Below, in pieces: positions 1-7,556 of a DNA stretch of 12,272 nucleotides. Position 1 is the first letter of the stretch. Every line of letters starts with the position of its first letter. This stretch comes from Spirochaetaceae bacterium. GTDB taxonomy: Bacteria > Spirochaetota > Spirochaetia > Treponematales > Breznakiellaceae. The position numbers and the translations under genes were made by a program. A model generated the notes under the pieces. It did not search any database. It was not told the origin of the DNA and saw only the letters and a list, made by a program, of their open reading frames with translations. The stretch is taken from NCBI GenBank assembly GCA_031257995.1, contig JAIRNN010000219.1:1-12272 (forward strand), read 5' to 3'.

Positions 1-52
1 CGGCTTTGAATTCCCTGGTGTACACCCGCCGTTCCTTGTCTTGCTTTCCCAT
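1..52 (-). CDS. IS3-family transposase OrfA, N-terminus only (runs off window)
   Basis: The ATG at 50-52 (minus) starts MGKQDKERRVYTREFKA and then leaves the window. The 'R-x-Y-T-x-E-F-K' opening is typical of OrfA of IS3-type elements, where it begins the helix-turn-helix that binds the element's ends. A purine-rich Shine-Dalgarno (GAGGAG) lies about 6 bases upstream, and a perfect TATAAT sits at 69-74 on the same strand. Only 17 residues are visible, so OrfB, the DDE domain and the integrity of the element cannot be judged. The element's outer end would lie between 53 and about 236, but I cannot identify the terminal repeat with confidence. The identification is by recognition of a short motif. 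Confidence 0.7.
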   Translation of the reverse strand, partial: MGKQDKERRVYTREFKA

Positions 53-68
53 CTTTTTCTCCTCTTAC

Positions 69-74
69 ATTATA
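69..74 (-). promoter_or_regulatory. -10 box upstream of the IS3-type orfA
   Basis: The minus strand reads TATAAT 16 bases upstream of the orfA ATG. The hexamer 17 bases further upstream (TAGATA) is a poor -35, so this is a candidate only. Confidence 0.35.
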
Positions 75-105
75 TTTCCCGCTTATTTTTGTATCTACCA
101 GATAG

Positions 106-162
106 GGTAAGGTCCAAACTTACCAGAGTCATAAGTATGAGGTATAAGTTGGTGGATAAGTT
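106..162. repeat. Small hairpin plus three spaced ATAAGT repeats beside the IS end
   Basis: GGTAAG (106-111) and CTTACC (119-124) form a perfect 6-bp stem with a 7-base loop. Next to it, ATAAGT occurs three times, at 131-136, 144-149 and 156-161, about one helical turn apart. Regularly spaced short repeats can be transposase or regulator binding sites near an insertion-sequence end. That role is inferred from position only. Confidence 0.35.
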
Positions 163-236
163 TCCGCACGCGAAAAAGAATATCTGCCATGTTTTTGCCC
201 GGTTAATTTGTAACGGACTGGTTTGAATTGTATCAC

Positions 237-2084
237 TCATATATTACTCCTTGATTTGTAGTTCTCCGGCAGGCTTTCCCGCCGGTTTTTTAGATAAAAC
301 GCCGCTGCCTTGGGCTGGCGCTGCCGGGTAAAAATGCCCTTCTTGTTGCCGTCAAGACGGTGTATCCCCTCGCCGGTCTGGAAGTCCGCGAAAGCCCAGA
401 CCTGCTCGCCTTTGATAAAGTCGTAAGCGTCAAACACCCGGTGGTTCATTTCGAGCGCCTCAATCTGATACTCCTGGCTCCACTGAACCGAGGGCAATTT
501 GTGCAGTCCGCTATCCGTGTCCGCGCCGTACTCGGTGAACATGAAGGGTTTGTTGAGATGTTGCGCCTTCCAGCCATCAAGCTCGCTCCGCAGGGCTTGT
601 TCGGCGATGTCAATGTCGCAGCCTCCCAGCACGTACCAGCCGTAGTAGCGGTTCAGGCAGATAAAGTCGCTGAATTGGCAGCCTTTGGAGGTGTCGGGAC
701 GGCTGAACATGATAACTGCAAAGGTGCGGGGCCGCTTCTGGGGATCGCTGTCCAGGGCGGCATCGAACACGGCTTTGAAATAGGGGATAGCTGTTTCGGA
801 TGTGTCTTCCGGCTCGTTGAAGAGGCTCCACGCGATAACACTGGGGTGGTTCTTGTCGCGGGCAATCATATCCTGCACTGCTTTCAGGTGGGTTTCGAGC
901 AGTTCCGGCAGGGTTTCCTTGTCAAAGAACGGGACTTTCTTTTTGCCCCGCACCGTATCAAGGGCGTTGTTTGTAGTGTCAAAGAGCCCCACTGCCGGAG
1001 CTTCGTCTATTACCAAAAATCCTTCCCGATCTGCCATAAGGTAGACTTCTTCGGCATAGGGATAATGGGAAGTGCGGAAGGAATTGGCGCCGATCCATTT
1101 CATCAGTTCAAAATCCCGCTTGATGTGGGCCAGGCTGTAGCCTCGGCCTATGAGGTCGGCGTCTTCGTGTTTGCCGAATCCTTTCAGGTACACACTCTCG
1201 CCGTTCAAGAGAAGCTCGGTTCCTCTAATTTCAACGGTGCGCAGCCCTGAGTCCTCGTACCATTCGTCCAGCAGTTCTCCGTTCCGGTATAGCCGCGCCC
1301 AGACGCGGTAGAGGTAGGCGTCCCGCACCTTCCAGAGACGAGGGTTTGGAATGGCAAGGACGCCCTTCGCGCCCTGGGCTTCCACCACGATCCTGCCCTC
1401 CTCGTCCAGCACAGAGAGACGCGCTTCCATCTCTTCGCCGGTTTCCACTAAGGTTTCTACCGCGTATTCCAATTCCGCCTTGTCTCCATTAAGGCGAGGA
1501 ATCAGGGACAGGTCGGTAATGGCGGTCTTGGGAAGGGCCAAAAGGCGCACTGGCCGTTGTATGCCGGAATAGTTGAAAAAATCAAAGTAGGGTTTTGCGG
1601 CTTTTCTCCCGTCCGGCAAACTTGTAGTGCGTCCCACCGGCAGGTTTGTTTCGCTGAGTTCGTTGTTGCCTTTCACAACAAGCCGGTTACTCCCGCCATA
1701 ATTTGCCCTTTTGGCAATATCCGCAGCAAAGGGAAGAAATCCGCCTTCATGGCGGGCAATTTCCGCGCCGTTCACAAACACCGTTCCCCGATGGGTTACG
1801 CTGCCAAAGCGGATGTACACGGACTTGCCCTTCCGCTCCGGGGGAACAAAAAATTCCGTCTCGTACCAGAAATCGCCTGTGTACTCACGGGAATTTTTAT
1901 CGGTGAAAAAGTCCTGGAAGCTGGCGGGCACCGGTATGGTATCGGCGGGGCCGATACCGTCTTTCCAGCCATCGACAATGCCCGATCCTTGGGTATCAAG
2001 CCTGAATTTCCACATTCCGTCAAGGCTGACCGCCTGTCGGGCAGCCGTAGAACGGGGATACAATAACGCGGCAGTTTTCTTCAT
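237..2084 (-). CDS. uidA: Beta-glucuronidase, glycoside hydrolase family 2
   Basis: Hydrolyses beta-D-glucuronides to glucuronate and the aglycone. The 615-residue product aligns end to end, by eye, with the E. coli enzyme (603 residues). It has an N-terminal jelly-roll (about 20-185), an immunoglobulin-like middle domain (about 186-285) and a C-terminal TIM barrel. Visible catalytic features are the acid/base E424 in FNEPE, the nucleophile E518 in FTEYG, the CLNRYYGWY segment (477-484), and N580-K581-K582, the Asn-x-Lys element that grips the glucuronate carboxylate and separates true glucuronidases from other GH2 enzymes. The segment 366-398 is about as long as 'Loop 1' of E. coli GUS, suggesting activity on small glucuronides. 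There is no signal peptide, so it is cytoplasmic. AGAAGGA lies about 11 bases before the ATG. It follows the broken barrel gene by 37 bases, probably in one transcript. The reading frame is intact and ends in TGA. Confidence 0.95.
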   Translation of the reverse strand: MKKTAALLYPRSTAARQAVSLDGMWKFRLDTQGSGIVDGWKDGIGPADTIPVPASFQDFFTDKNSREYTGDFWYETEFFVPPERKGKSVYIRFGSVTHRGTVFVNGAEIARHEGGFLPFAADIAKRANYGGSNRLVVKGNNELSETNLPVGRTTSLPDGRKAAKPYFDFFNYSGIQRPVRLLALPKTAITDLSLIPRLNGDKAELEYAVETLVETGEEMEARLSVLDEEGRIVVEAQGAKGVLAIPNPRLWKVRDAYLYRVWARLYRNGELLDEWYEDSGLRTVEIRGTELLLNGESVYLKGFGKHEDADLIGRGYSLAHIKRDFELMKWIGANSFRTSHYPYAEEVYLMADREGFLVIDEAPAVGLFDTTNNALDTVRGKKKVPFFDKETLPELLETHLKAVQDMIARDKNHPSVIAWSLFNEPEDTSETAIPYFKAVFDAALDSDPQKRPRTFAVIMFSRPDTSKGCQFSDFICLNRYYGWYVLGGCDIDIAEQALRSELDGWKAQHLNKPFMFTEYGADTDSGLHKLPSVQWSQEYQIEALEMNHRVFDAYDFIKGEQVWAFADFQTGEGIHRLDGNKKGIFTRQRQPKAAAFYLKNRRESLPENYKSRSNI

Positions 2085-2121
2085 ACTCTTATTTTTCCTT
2101 CTCTATTAAAATATAAAATCG

Positions 2122-3552
2122 TTAAAATACAAAATCTATTTCCAAACCGATTTCGTGTTTGTGATAGTCAACGCCGTCATAGTTAACGCCCTTGTAATCC
2201 GCAAAATCGGCGCGTTCAAACAGGTAGTAGACCTGCGCCCGCATCGCGCCGGAAGCGGCAATAGCGAAGTCGAGTTTGGGTTTAATGTCAAACCAGGGCG
2301 TTTCCAGCACATCCTGGCAGAGTCCTACCGTGGTTTCCAGTGCCGACTTGATTTTGGATGTCAACTGGTACGAGACAACGGGCAGGGAACGGAAGAAGGG
2401 GAAATTGACATATTTGGCATCGTCGAACACGTCGCTGCCGTAAAATTGCTGGAACAAAATAACGCCGGCGTAGAATTTCGGCAAAATCTGGTAGCCGATG
2501 GTCTCGTTGAAAATGCCGTAGCCGAATTCTTCAAAGGCAGGAATGTTGTTGAACTGCCCCTGTACTTTGAGGGCGAGGTTTTTTACCGCCTTGATGTTAA
2601 AGCCGAAGAAGCCGTACATGCCGTCGGAGAAGGATTTGGGGGTTCCCGCAGTCGCGGAGGCGGCATTCCATACTTTATTCTGATGTTTGTAATTCGGCCC
2701 GCCCCATCTGGTTGTCGATATTGGGTCGGTACGGTCGCCGTCGCCGTAATATCCCTTTAGGTACGTCTTTGACTCGTATTTGTTCATGGGATCAACGCCG
2801 CCGTCAAGCCGCAGCCCGGCCTGCGCGTTAAACGGCGCGGAGGTGTAGGAAATGCCCAAGCCCCATTCTTTGAGCGACTCAGGCAAGCTCGCGTTTTCAT
2901 TTTTAATCGTGTAAGACGGCATCTGCGCTTTTGTCGCTAAATCCATTACATAGATCGCGTTCGTATTGACAAAGAACAACTGTCCGCCCACATCAAGCCC
3001 CGGCAGGGGCATAAACTGGAAGCGTATCGACGGGTGGCCTTCGCGCGAGAAATAAAAGCCGCCGTTGGCGCTGCCCTCGGTTTTTCATATACGCTCGCGG
3101 GTAACGAAGTTTTCATCGTAGAGTTTTCCCACGCTTACTTTGAATTTGTTGTCAAAGAAGTTGCCGTAGGCAAAGAAATACGGAATCGATGCGGCAAAGC
3201 CCGCGCCCGCATTGGCGCCCGAAGTAACCGATCCCAGCACGTTGTTGTTGGGGTTGAAGTCGCCGTTGTAGTAACCCAGATTCGGGTTGAAGTTCTGGGC
3301 GCGGAACATGATGTACTCGCCAAAGTTGCCGTTTTTCAGATGAAAGGCCAACTCGGCGCGGCTTTCGCCCATCTCGGCGTTGGTAAAGCCCAGCAGGAAA
3401 TAATCCTCCCCGTACTGGTTGTAAAACACGCCAAGCGGCGTTTTGACGCTTGGCCCGGCACTTGCACCGCCCGCCGCAGACGGCTGCTGCTGCGCGCCAA
3501 GCGTACCAGCGGTCAGAATTATGGCCAAAGCCATAAACATCTTTTTCTTCAT
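2122..3552 (-). pseudogene. Outer-membrane beta-barrel (porin-like) gene interrupted by one in-frame TGA
   Basis: Codon 156 (3085-3087) is TGA. The 155 codons before it and 320 codons after it are in the same frame and together make one plausible 476-position protein, so this is a nonsense change, not a frameshift. The chosen start at 3550-3552 has GGAGG 6 bases upstream and opens with a signal peptide: MKKKMF, a hydrophobic run (MALAIILTAGTLGA) and a likely cut before QQQ. The rest alternates aromatic and polar residues as in barrel strands and ends ...EIGLEIDFVF, the C-terminal Phe signal recognised by the barrel assembly machinery. I cannot assign a named porin family. TGG (Trp) to TGA is the simplest origin. 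It lies 37 bases upstream of uidA, so it was probably the glucuronide-uptake porin. The upstream fragment alone would not make a barrel. UGA recoding is the unlikely alternative. Confidence 0.8.
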
Positions 3553-3722
3553 ACGATCCTCCTCAAACATCTCATTTTGTCCTCGTCTGTTGATGTACAT
3601 AGTGATATGATAAGGGGGATCTGAAAGAACTGTTAGAAATTTTTTTTGCCAATTTCGGTGTTATTTTTGCCTTGAGCGAAAATAATCCTTTCGTTGTACA
3701 GGAAAGCAAGGTATAATGAACT

Positions 3723-4995
3723 ATGCGGCAAGTTTTAAATATTTTGGAAGACGTGGTGAAAGCCTACGGAGTGCAAATGCGGTGATGAAACGCTCTCCGG
3801 CTTGGAACTCTTTGATGAAGGGCTGCGGTCGCGGCTCTTTGAAAACTATGATGCCGGTCTGTTGGCCGAATCCCTTAAGATGATTGAACCTATGACGGTC
3901 TATGTAACCGAAGATAGCTGCCACTGCCATTACTGCTTCCTAACTAGGTCTTCCCCCCTCCAAAAAAAGAAATCCATCCTTCCATCCTAACCAGTCAAAT
4001 TCAGCCTTTTGAATCTGGTTTAGACAGTTGTTCCTGCTGTGTTATCGGGCCGTGGCTTGAAATCGCCCCCGATGACGCGGGTATCGACGCTATTCTTAGG
4101 CAGAACGCCATTCCCCACCACCTTCGCCCGGAGTTGGTCCAGTATCTCAACTGGATTTCCCTGATCGCCAAGCCCCGTTGGTTGGAACGCAATGCTCCTG
4201 ACCTTCGCGGGCTATCTTTACGGCGGGCCTGAGGCGTTCCGTCTGTATCACGAAGAAATTGACCTGCACAACCCTTCTGGTTTGTACAGCCCCAAACCGG
4301 AGGCGGCCCTTTTTCTGCCAATAATCGAGGATCGCTACCAAACGGAAAACGCCATGCTCCAGGCGGTCAGCAAAGGGGATGCCAAACGCGCCCTGCAATA
4401 CCTCGCCCAATACAAAGGCTACACGGGGGAACACCGCACGGGGAACCCGATGCGCGACCGGAAAAACGGTTATATCGTACTCAATTCGCTGGCCCGCAAA
4501 GCGGCGAAAAACGGCTATGTCCATCCCGCCCACATTCACGCGATGTCCGATGATTTTGCCCGCCGCATCGAAGCCGCATCCACCCTCGGCGATCTCGCTC
4601 GCCTTTCCGAGCAGATGTTGTTCGGTTACTGTAGTCTGGTCAAGAAATTCTCGCTCCGCAAATTTTCCCCTCTGATACGGAATGTTATCAACACGATTGA
4701 CTTTAACCTGCACGAACCCTTGTCCCTGGCCTTTCTAGCGGGAAAGTTCTATGCCAATCCCAGCAATCTTTCCAACCATTTCAGGCGGGAAAAGGGCATG
4801 ACCCTCACCAATTACATCAACACCAAGCGAATGGAACGCGCCGCCTCGTTGCTCCGCAGTACCGGCGACTATATCCAAAAAATAGCGGAACAATGCGGAT
4901 TTCTGGACATCAATTATTTTTCACATCTCTTTAAGCGGTATTACGGGCTGCCGCCAACCAAGTTTCGTGAGGCACGCAGGATTATGGGGAATTGA
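3723..4995 (+). pseudogene. AraC-family transcriptional regulator broken by three 1-base indels
   Basis: Three frames join into one protein. The first runs from ATG 3723 (MRQVLNILEDVVKAYGVQ) to a TGA at 3783. The second (CGDETLSGLELFDEGL...) covers about 3778-3950. The third (...CCVIGPWLEIAPDDAG...ISLIAKPRW) covers about 3960-4182. The second frame then returns to the TGA at 4993. Removing one A near 3775-3777, adding one base in the C6/A7 tracts at 3953-3968 and removing one T near 4182 leaves 1272 bases, exactly 424 codons. The C-terminus carries two AraC helix-turn-helix units, LSLAFLAGKFYANPSNLSNH and DYIQKIAEQCGFLDINYFSH, then the FKRYYGLPPTKFRE end. An ATG at 4192 could still give a 267-residue fragment with an intact DNA-binding region. 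The gene diverges from the barrel gene across 170 bases, so it was probably its regulator. A TATAAT at 3712-3717 is too close to ATG 3723 for a normal leader. Confidence 0.85.
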
Positions 4996-5063
4996 TAATT
5001 GAGGCTGTTTTGAAACTATTCATGCGGGGGAAGTCTCCATCTGCCAACAACTTAGGATTCTTG

Positions 5064-5132
5064 TCCACAGATTTCACAGATTTAAGATAGGTTTTCAAAC
5101 AAAAAATCTGTGTAATCTGGGAAATCTGTGGA
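5064..5132. repeat. CACAGATT-type inverted repeat, possible terminator after the araC pseudogene
   Basis: Arms at 5064-5083 (TCCACAGATTTCACAGATTT) and 5113-5132 pair with 18 of 20 matches around a 29-base loop. A T-rich run follows on the plus strand at 5134-5155. The sequence belongs to the 'CCACAGATT.ACACAGATT' type of intergenic repeat common in many bacterial genomes. As a terminator for rightward transcription it is plausible, but the loop is long. Confidence 0.6.
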
Positions 5133-5166
5133 TCTTTTGTTTTTTTATTTTCTTAACTTATTGACA

Positions 5167-5195
5167 GGGGGAAGTCTCCCCCTGCCTCCAGACTT
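5167..5195. repeat. GGGGGAAGTCTCCCCC interspersed repeat, copy 1
   Basis: This 29-base unit, ending CTCCAGACTT, matches 10262-10290 at 26 of 29 positions. A 13-base core (GGGGGAAGTCTCC) also occurs at 5026-5038. A related unit preceded by TTGACAG occurs at 7980-8002, as TTGACAG also precedes this copy. The core is weakly palindromic. All copies lie between genes. Confidence 0.75.
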
Positions 5196-5277
5196 ACAGT
5201 CTTCCGGCACCCCCCTCTGCGGAGGTTTCCCACCCCCGCAACGCCCCCGGTTTCATGCCGGTTGGCGTTTTACGAGT

Positions 5278-5345
5278 AGAAGCATGATAAATACCTATTA
5301 TTTGAGCCTGTTCCAAAACCCCGTGGAAGGTATCAGTATGCTTCT
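5278..5345. repeat. 68-bp unit with terminal inverted repeats (MITE-like)
   Basis: AGAAGCAT (5278-5285) pairs with ATGCTTCT (5338-5345), and ATACC (5291-5295) pairs with GGTAT (5329-5333), giving 13 paired bases with a small internal bulge. The centre carries a 21-base segment starting TTGAGCCTGTT (5302-5322) that recurs inverted at 11727-11747 with one mismatch. It lies directly beyond the stop of the nucleotidyltransferase gene. There is no T-run, so it is not a convincing terminator. I see no coding content. Confidence 0.5.
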
Positions 5346-5347
5346 TT

Positions 5348-5920
5348 CTAGAGACGGTCTATGTCGGCCAGTGCCGCGCCGTCGGCGACTTCCACCGAAA
5401 CGACACATTCAGACCGCCGTTTTTGGATGTCCCGCGGTCGTTCTCCGGCTTCAAGCGATAGAAGCGCGTCCCGAAAATCGGCGGCAAAGACGCAGGGGTT
5501 TCCCGGTTGTCCGTTGTGTACTGGGCGGACGATTTTCCCGGGGGCGGACTGTTTGAGTATCGCATCGACGGTCGCGGCATCAAGCCATGGCATATCGCAG
5601 GGGAAAAAAGTGTAAAAGTCGGCATCTCCTGCCGCGATGACCCCAAGCCGGACGCTTTCCCGAAGGCCGTACTCAGGACGGTTGTTGAAAACGATATGGA
5701 GATCGACACCCGGCCGCATAATCCCGGCATCCTCCGCCAGCGCGGCGACTTCCGGCTTTGCCGCCACAAAGACCACCGGATTGAAGCGGTTCATACGGGT
5801 TACCAGCTCCAGCGTATGCCGGGCAAGCGGTTTTCCCTTGAACAGATAGAGTAACTTATCTTCCTTCCCAAACCGGCGCGAGAATCCGGATGCCGTTAGA
5901 ATCGCGGCAATCTTGTACAT
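5348..5920 (-). CDS. MobA/MocA-like nucleotidyltransferase
   Basis: Small Rossmann-type NTP transferase of the kind that attaches CMP or GMP to molybdopterin (MocA or MobA). The 190 residues cover the usual full length. Diagnostic parts are the nucleotide-binding loop ASGFSRRFGKEDKLL (10-24) with K22, the metal-binding D109 in FPCDMPWL (106-113), and GQPGNPCVF (137-145), which fits the MocA-like branch best. It would be cytoplasmic. Molybdopterin cytosine dinucleotide is used by xanthine-dehydrogenase-type enzymes, but no such gene is visible here, so the substrate stays open. The start is ATG at 5918-5920, the only one that keeps the N-terminal strand. The nearest Shine-Dalgarno-like GAGG is only 2 bases from the ATG, unusually close, so translation may be weak. 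The gene stands alone, 214 bases downstream of lpdA on the same strand, and ends in TAG. Confidence 0.8.
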   Translation of the reverse strand: MYKIAAILTASGFSRRFGKEDKLLYLFKGKPLARHTLELVTRMNRFNPVVFVAAKPEVAALAEDAGIMRPGVDLHIVFNNRPEYGLRESVRLGVIAAGDADFYTFFPCDMPWLDAATVDAILKQSAPGKIVRPVHNGQPGNPCVFAADFRDALLSLEAGERPRDIQKRRSECVVSVEVADGAALADIDRL

Positions 5921-5965
5921 AACCTCAGCGCTTGAAAACCGCGCCCTTCACTCCTCTCATTCTCT

Positions 5966-5971
5966 ATTATA
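5966..5971 (-). promoter_or_regulatory. Possible -10 box of the nucleotidyltransferase gene
   Basis: The minus strand reads TATAAT in an AT-rich stretch 46 bases upstream of the ATG at 5920. No good -35 stands 16-18 bases further upstream, where the sequence is CGAGTT or similar. Low confidence. Confidence 0.35.
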
Positions 5972-5978
5972 TATTAGA

Positions 5979-6011
5979 CTTGTTCAACAACTCGGCTGGT
6001 TGTTTCACAAG
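5979..6011. repeat. Imperfect 13-bp inverted repeat
   Basis: CTTGTTCAACAAC (5979-5991) and GTTGTTTCACAAG (5999-6011) pair at 11 of 13 positions around a 7-base loop. It stands directly beside the much stronger hairpin at 6015-6059. Function unknown. Confidence 0.55.
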
Positions 6012-6014
6012 CCT

Positions 6015-6059
6015 TGCGGTTTCTCAGGCTAAAGCCGGGCTTTAGCCTGAGAAACCGCA
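6015..6059. terminator. Perfect 21-bp hairpin with T-run, intrinsic-terminator shape
   Basis: Arms 6015-6035 and 6039-6059 are exact reverse complements over 21 bases, separated by CGG. Six T residues follow on the plus strand (6060-6065). The terminator orientation is therefore rightward, yet the neighbouring genes on both sides are leftward. For lpdA (minus) the hairpin lies 75 bases past the stop without a downstream T-run. Such a long uninterrupted stem is more than a terminator needs, so a repeat or mobile origin is equally possible. Confidence 0.55.
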
Positions 6060-6092
6060 TTTTTTAGCGGAAGTAAAACTATGTTTGACGTG

Positions 6093-6111
6093 TAGAAACT
6101 TGAGGTTTCTA
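6093..6111. repeat. Short 7-bp hairpin downstream of lpdA
   Basis: TAGAAAC (6093-6099) and GTTTCTA (6105-6111) form a perfect stem with a 5-base loop. It lies 24 bases past the lpdA stop. No T-run follows in the lpdA direction. Confidence 0.45.
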
Positions 6112-6134
6112 AACAACTCTATTTCAATTTCCAT

Positions 6135-7538
6135 CTACAGCATCCATACCGCATCCCGTATTAGCTCACCGACCGTCGGATGCGGGAAAATCAGTTCCTT
6201 CACGTCCTCTACGCGCAACTCGTTCTCGATGAGCGAGGCCGCGCCCCAGATGAACTCGGAGGAATACGCCCCAAACGCATGAACGCCGAGAATGGCGCGG
6301 GTCTCCGCAGACGCGATGACCTTGATAACGCCGGGCGCGGTAAACGTGTTCTCCGCGACAAAACGTCCGGAGTAAACCAACGGGACGTTCGCCTTGAGGA
6401 TGCCAATCCCCTTCGCGGCGGCCTCCTGTTCGGTGAGACCAACGCCCGCCGCTTCGGGCAATCCGTAGACCGCCCAGGGAACGGCGGCACTCCGCCACAC
6501 ATTGTTCGGTGCTTCTTTACCGCCAAATTCGTCAAGGAAGGCGATGATACCGGCGACGGCAATCTCGGCCATACGGTAAGCGGAGTGGGCAAGCAGACTC
6601 AAGCCCGTAACGTCTCCGGCGGCCCAGATACCGGGAATGTTCGTTCGCATACGCCCGTCAACGGTAACCCCCTTCGCGGTAACGCCCACACCGACGGCCT
6701 CAGCCCCCCAGCCGTGTAACACAGGACGGCGGCCCACCGCCATAAGAACGACATCGCCCTCTTGCGCCTCCTCTCTGCCGTCTTTTCCCGTGTAGTACAT
6801 CGTGCCGCCGTCGATCCGGTCAACCTTACAGCCGAGCTTGAACTCCACGCCGGGCATCGCCTTCCGATAGAGCGGGGCGATCTCCTTGTCCATAAATGGA
6901 ATGATCTCGTCCATCATCTCGATGACGGCAACCTCCGTTCCCAAGCTGGAAAAGAGCCCGGCAAACTCGACACCGATAACCCCGCCGCCGATGATCACCA
7001 GTTTTCGCGGCACCTCTTGTATTGAAAGAAGCCCCGTCGAGTCCACTATCCGCGCATTATCCTTCGCGCCCGGAATAGGCGGCACAAACGGAGCGGAACC
7101 CGTCGAGACCAGAACCGCCCGCGCCTCATACAGGGCCCTCTTGCCATCCGCCCCGGTAACCCCGACCTTCGCGGGAACAGAACCGGACGGTCGCGCCAGA
7201 ATCTCCCCCCTGCCGCTCACCACCTCAACCCCCAGCCGCTTCTCCTGCGCCGCGATCCCCGCGCGAAGTTTCTCCGCCACCTCGGTTTTCCACGCCTGAA
7301 TCTTCGCCCAGTCGTACGCGACACCGGAAGCTGTCACCCCAAACCGCGCCGCCTCCTTCGTGTGAACATAGAGCTTCGCCGCATGGAGCAGCGTCTTAGT
7401 CGGCACGCACCCCACGTTGAGACACGTCCCGCCCAAGTGCGCCTCCTCGACCAGAAGCACCTTCTTTTTCGCGTGCCCCAAACGTTCTCCCGCAAGGTAC
7501 CCGCCGGGCCCGCCGCCGATTATAATCACATCATACAT
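6135..7538 (-). CDS. lpdA: Dihydrolipoamide dehydrogenase (E3), FAD/NAD disulfide oxidoreductase
   Basis: Reoxidises dihydrolipoyl groups of 2-oxoacid dehydrogenase complexes or the glycine-cleavage H protein, passing electrons through FAD to NAD+. In the 467-residue product the FAD loop is GGGPGG (8-13), the redox disulfide C39/C44 lies in GGTCLNVGCVPTK, the NAD loop is GGGVIGVE (184-191), and the second FAD motif is AAGDV (306-310). The active-site pair H453/E458 lies in HPTVGE near the C-terminus. It is of normal length and intact. The start is the ATG at 7536-7538, with GGAGG (7544-7548) 5 bases upstream. A GTG four codons earlier falls at the predicted transcription start and is not used here. 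No E1, E2 or glycine-cleavage gene is adjacent, so the partner complex cannot be told. The gene has its own promoter and ends in TAG. Confidence 0.95.
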   Translation of the reverse strand: MYDVIIIGGGPGGYLAGERLGHAKKKVLLVEEAHLGGTCLNVGCVPTKTLLHAAKLYVHTKEAARFGVTASGVAYDWAKIQAWKTEVAEKLRAGIAAQEKRLGVEVVSGRGEILARPSGSVPAKVGVTGADGKRALYEARAVLVSTGSAPFVPPIPGAKDNARIVDSTGLLSIQEVPRKLVIIGGGVIGVEFAGLFSSLGTEVAVIEMMDEIIPFMDKEIAPLYRKAMPGVEFKLGCKVDRIDGGTMYYTGKDGREEAQEGDVVLMAVGRRPVLHGWGAEAVGVGVTAKGVTVDGRMRTNIPGIWAAGDVTGLSLLAHSAYRMAEIAVAGIIAFLDEFGGKEAPNNVWRSAAVPWAVYGLPEAAGVGLTEQEAAAKGIGILKANVPLVYSGRFVAENTFTAPGVIKVIASAETRAILGVHAFGAYSSEFIWGAASLIENELRVEDVKELIFPHPTVGELIRDAVWML

Positions 7539-7556
7539 ATCCGCCTCCACACAACT

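Larger units (their letters stand above)
4996..5347. other. Gene-free interval built from repeats
   Basis: I find no supported gene here. In order it holds an AATTGATAATTGA repeat (4990-5002, overlapping the araC stop) and GAGGCTGTTTTGAAAC at 5001-5016. Then come GGGGGAAGTCTCC at 5026-5038, the CACAGATT hairpin (5064-5132), a second and longer copy of the GGGGGAAGTCTCC repeat (5167-5195), and a terminal-inverted-repeat-like unit (5278-5345). Most of these motifs recur in other gaps of the window. Confidence 0.7.

Noticed and set aside
266..291. Rightward terminator-like hairpin (CCGGC..GCCGG then TTTTTT)
   Set aside because: It lies inside the 3' coding end of uidA on the opposite strand, with only a 5-bp clean stem and no rightward gene to terminate. 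Probably chance.
360..1250. 296-residue plus-strand open frame opposite uidA
   Set aside because: It is an antisense shadow of a clearly conserved GH2 enzyme. The same applies to the long plus-strand frames opposite the barrel, lpdA and GH3 genes.
3050..3087. UGA in the barrel gene read as selenocysteine
   Set aside because: GC-rich bases after the TGA can form only a weak, bulged hairpin, and selenocysteine in an outer-membrane barrel would be unusual. A Trp-to-stop change is simpler, and other genes here use TGA as a normal stop.
3553..3600. Upstream ATG of the barrel gene (MYINRRG...)
   Set aside because: It would put 16 polar residues before the signal peptide. The ATG at 3552 has a strong GGAGG and gives a standard signal sequence.
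5158..5300. Integron attC-like site
   Set aside because: I looked because of the palindromic GC-rich sequence, but found no paired RYYYAAC/GTTRRRY cores and no integrase of that class.
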